Shown here: positions 63,977 to 64,000 of the stretch, piece after piece | Position numbering within the stretch: position 1 is the first letter of the stretch | How the letters are laid out: each line of letters begins with the position of its first letter | DNA from: an uncultured Oscillospiraceae bacterium | Lineage (GTDB): Bacteria; Bacillota; Clostridia; Oscillospirales; Oscillospiraceae | Assembly (NCBI GenBank): GCA_949878425.1 | Contig: CATLAL010000001.1 | Coordinates: 104,706 to 168,705, forward strand | Length of the DNA stretch: 64,000 nucleotides | Reading direction: 5' to 3' | Position numbers and translations under genes: made by a program | The notes under the pieces: model-generated | Seen by the model: the letters and a program-made list of their open reading frames with translations, nothing else | Told to the model about the DNA's origin: nothing | Databases searched by the model: none

Positions 63977-64000
63977 AAAGTCGACTGCCGTCAATGCGTT

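Overview
The window is GC-rich, densely coded DNA of an endospore-forming member of the Clostridia. The codon use, the clostridial gene neighbourhoods and the spore genes (SleC-like cortex lysin, Csp-type germination proteases, BofA, paired Spo0A-box-like sites) fit the Oscillospiraceae type of gut Firmicutes. This is an inference from gene content; no marker gene fixes the genus. About 57 protein genes, two tRNAs (Arg-CCG, Leu-UAG) and several families of dispersed intergenic repeats are present. No CRISPR array, rRNA or complete insertion sequence was seen.

Layout. 1-3 kb: end of a parvulin-type prolyl isomerase, a TetR regulator and an isolated phage-like lysis cassette (two small membrane proteins, a C39-like cysteine peptidase with an SLH-like tail, a third membrane protein). 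3-7.5 kb: a secreted DUF1593 protein behind a highly structured leader, and a zinc-ribbon TcaA-like membrane protein. 7.8-11.7 kb: a MocR/PdxR-type regulator divergent from an ECF S component (probable vitamin B6 uptake), an EamA protein, an iron-sulfur flavoprotein-like gene and tRNA-Arg. 11.9-17.4 kb: the heat-shock operon hrcA-grpE-dnaK-dnaJ under a perfect CIRCE operator. 18-19.6 kb: a DEAD-box helicase. 19.7-24.7 kb: a germination locus, sleC divergent from two csp-type subtilases. 25-35 kb: a long minus-strand block with a ClpE-like unfoldase, CvpA, DUF5711, truA, ecfT-ecfA2-ecfA1, VanZ and an RlmI-like methyltransferase.

35.6-39.8 kb: a plus-strand housekeeping run (Asp23, nusB, xseA, xseB, ispA) and pcp. 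40.4-43.2 kb: a heparinase II/III-type polysaccharide lyase with a small partner, next to a cluster of DnaA-box-like 9-mers. 43.4-49.5 kb: a PRK06851-like ATPase, pepP and a YqeG phosphatase, an unknown protein, and ylxM-ffh-rpsP-khpA. 49.7-56.3 kb: rsuA, a CdaR-like regulator, tilS, hpt and ftsH. 56.3-58 kb: a small protein behind Spo0A-like boxes, yaaL-bofA and tadA. 58-63 kb: a beta-glucoside unit (PTS IIBC, 6-phospho-beta-glucosidase, AraC regulator) and a HAD phosphatase. The window ends with tRNA-Leu and a serine-recombinase remnant.

The most unusual feature is the repeat load. There are MITE-like elements with terminal inverted repeats (family A, ~163 bp; family C, ~162-244 bp with an optional nested palindromic cassette), hairpin modules with exchangeable loops (family B), and REP-like units (family D). 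Several abut start or stop codons, and two family A copies in inverted orientation bracket the two csp genes.
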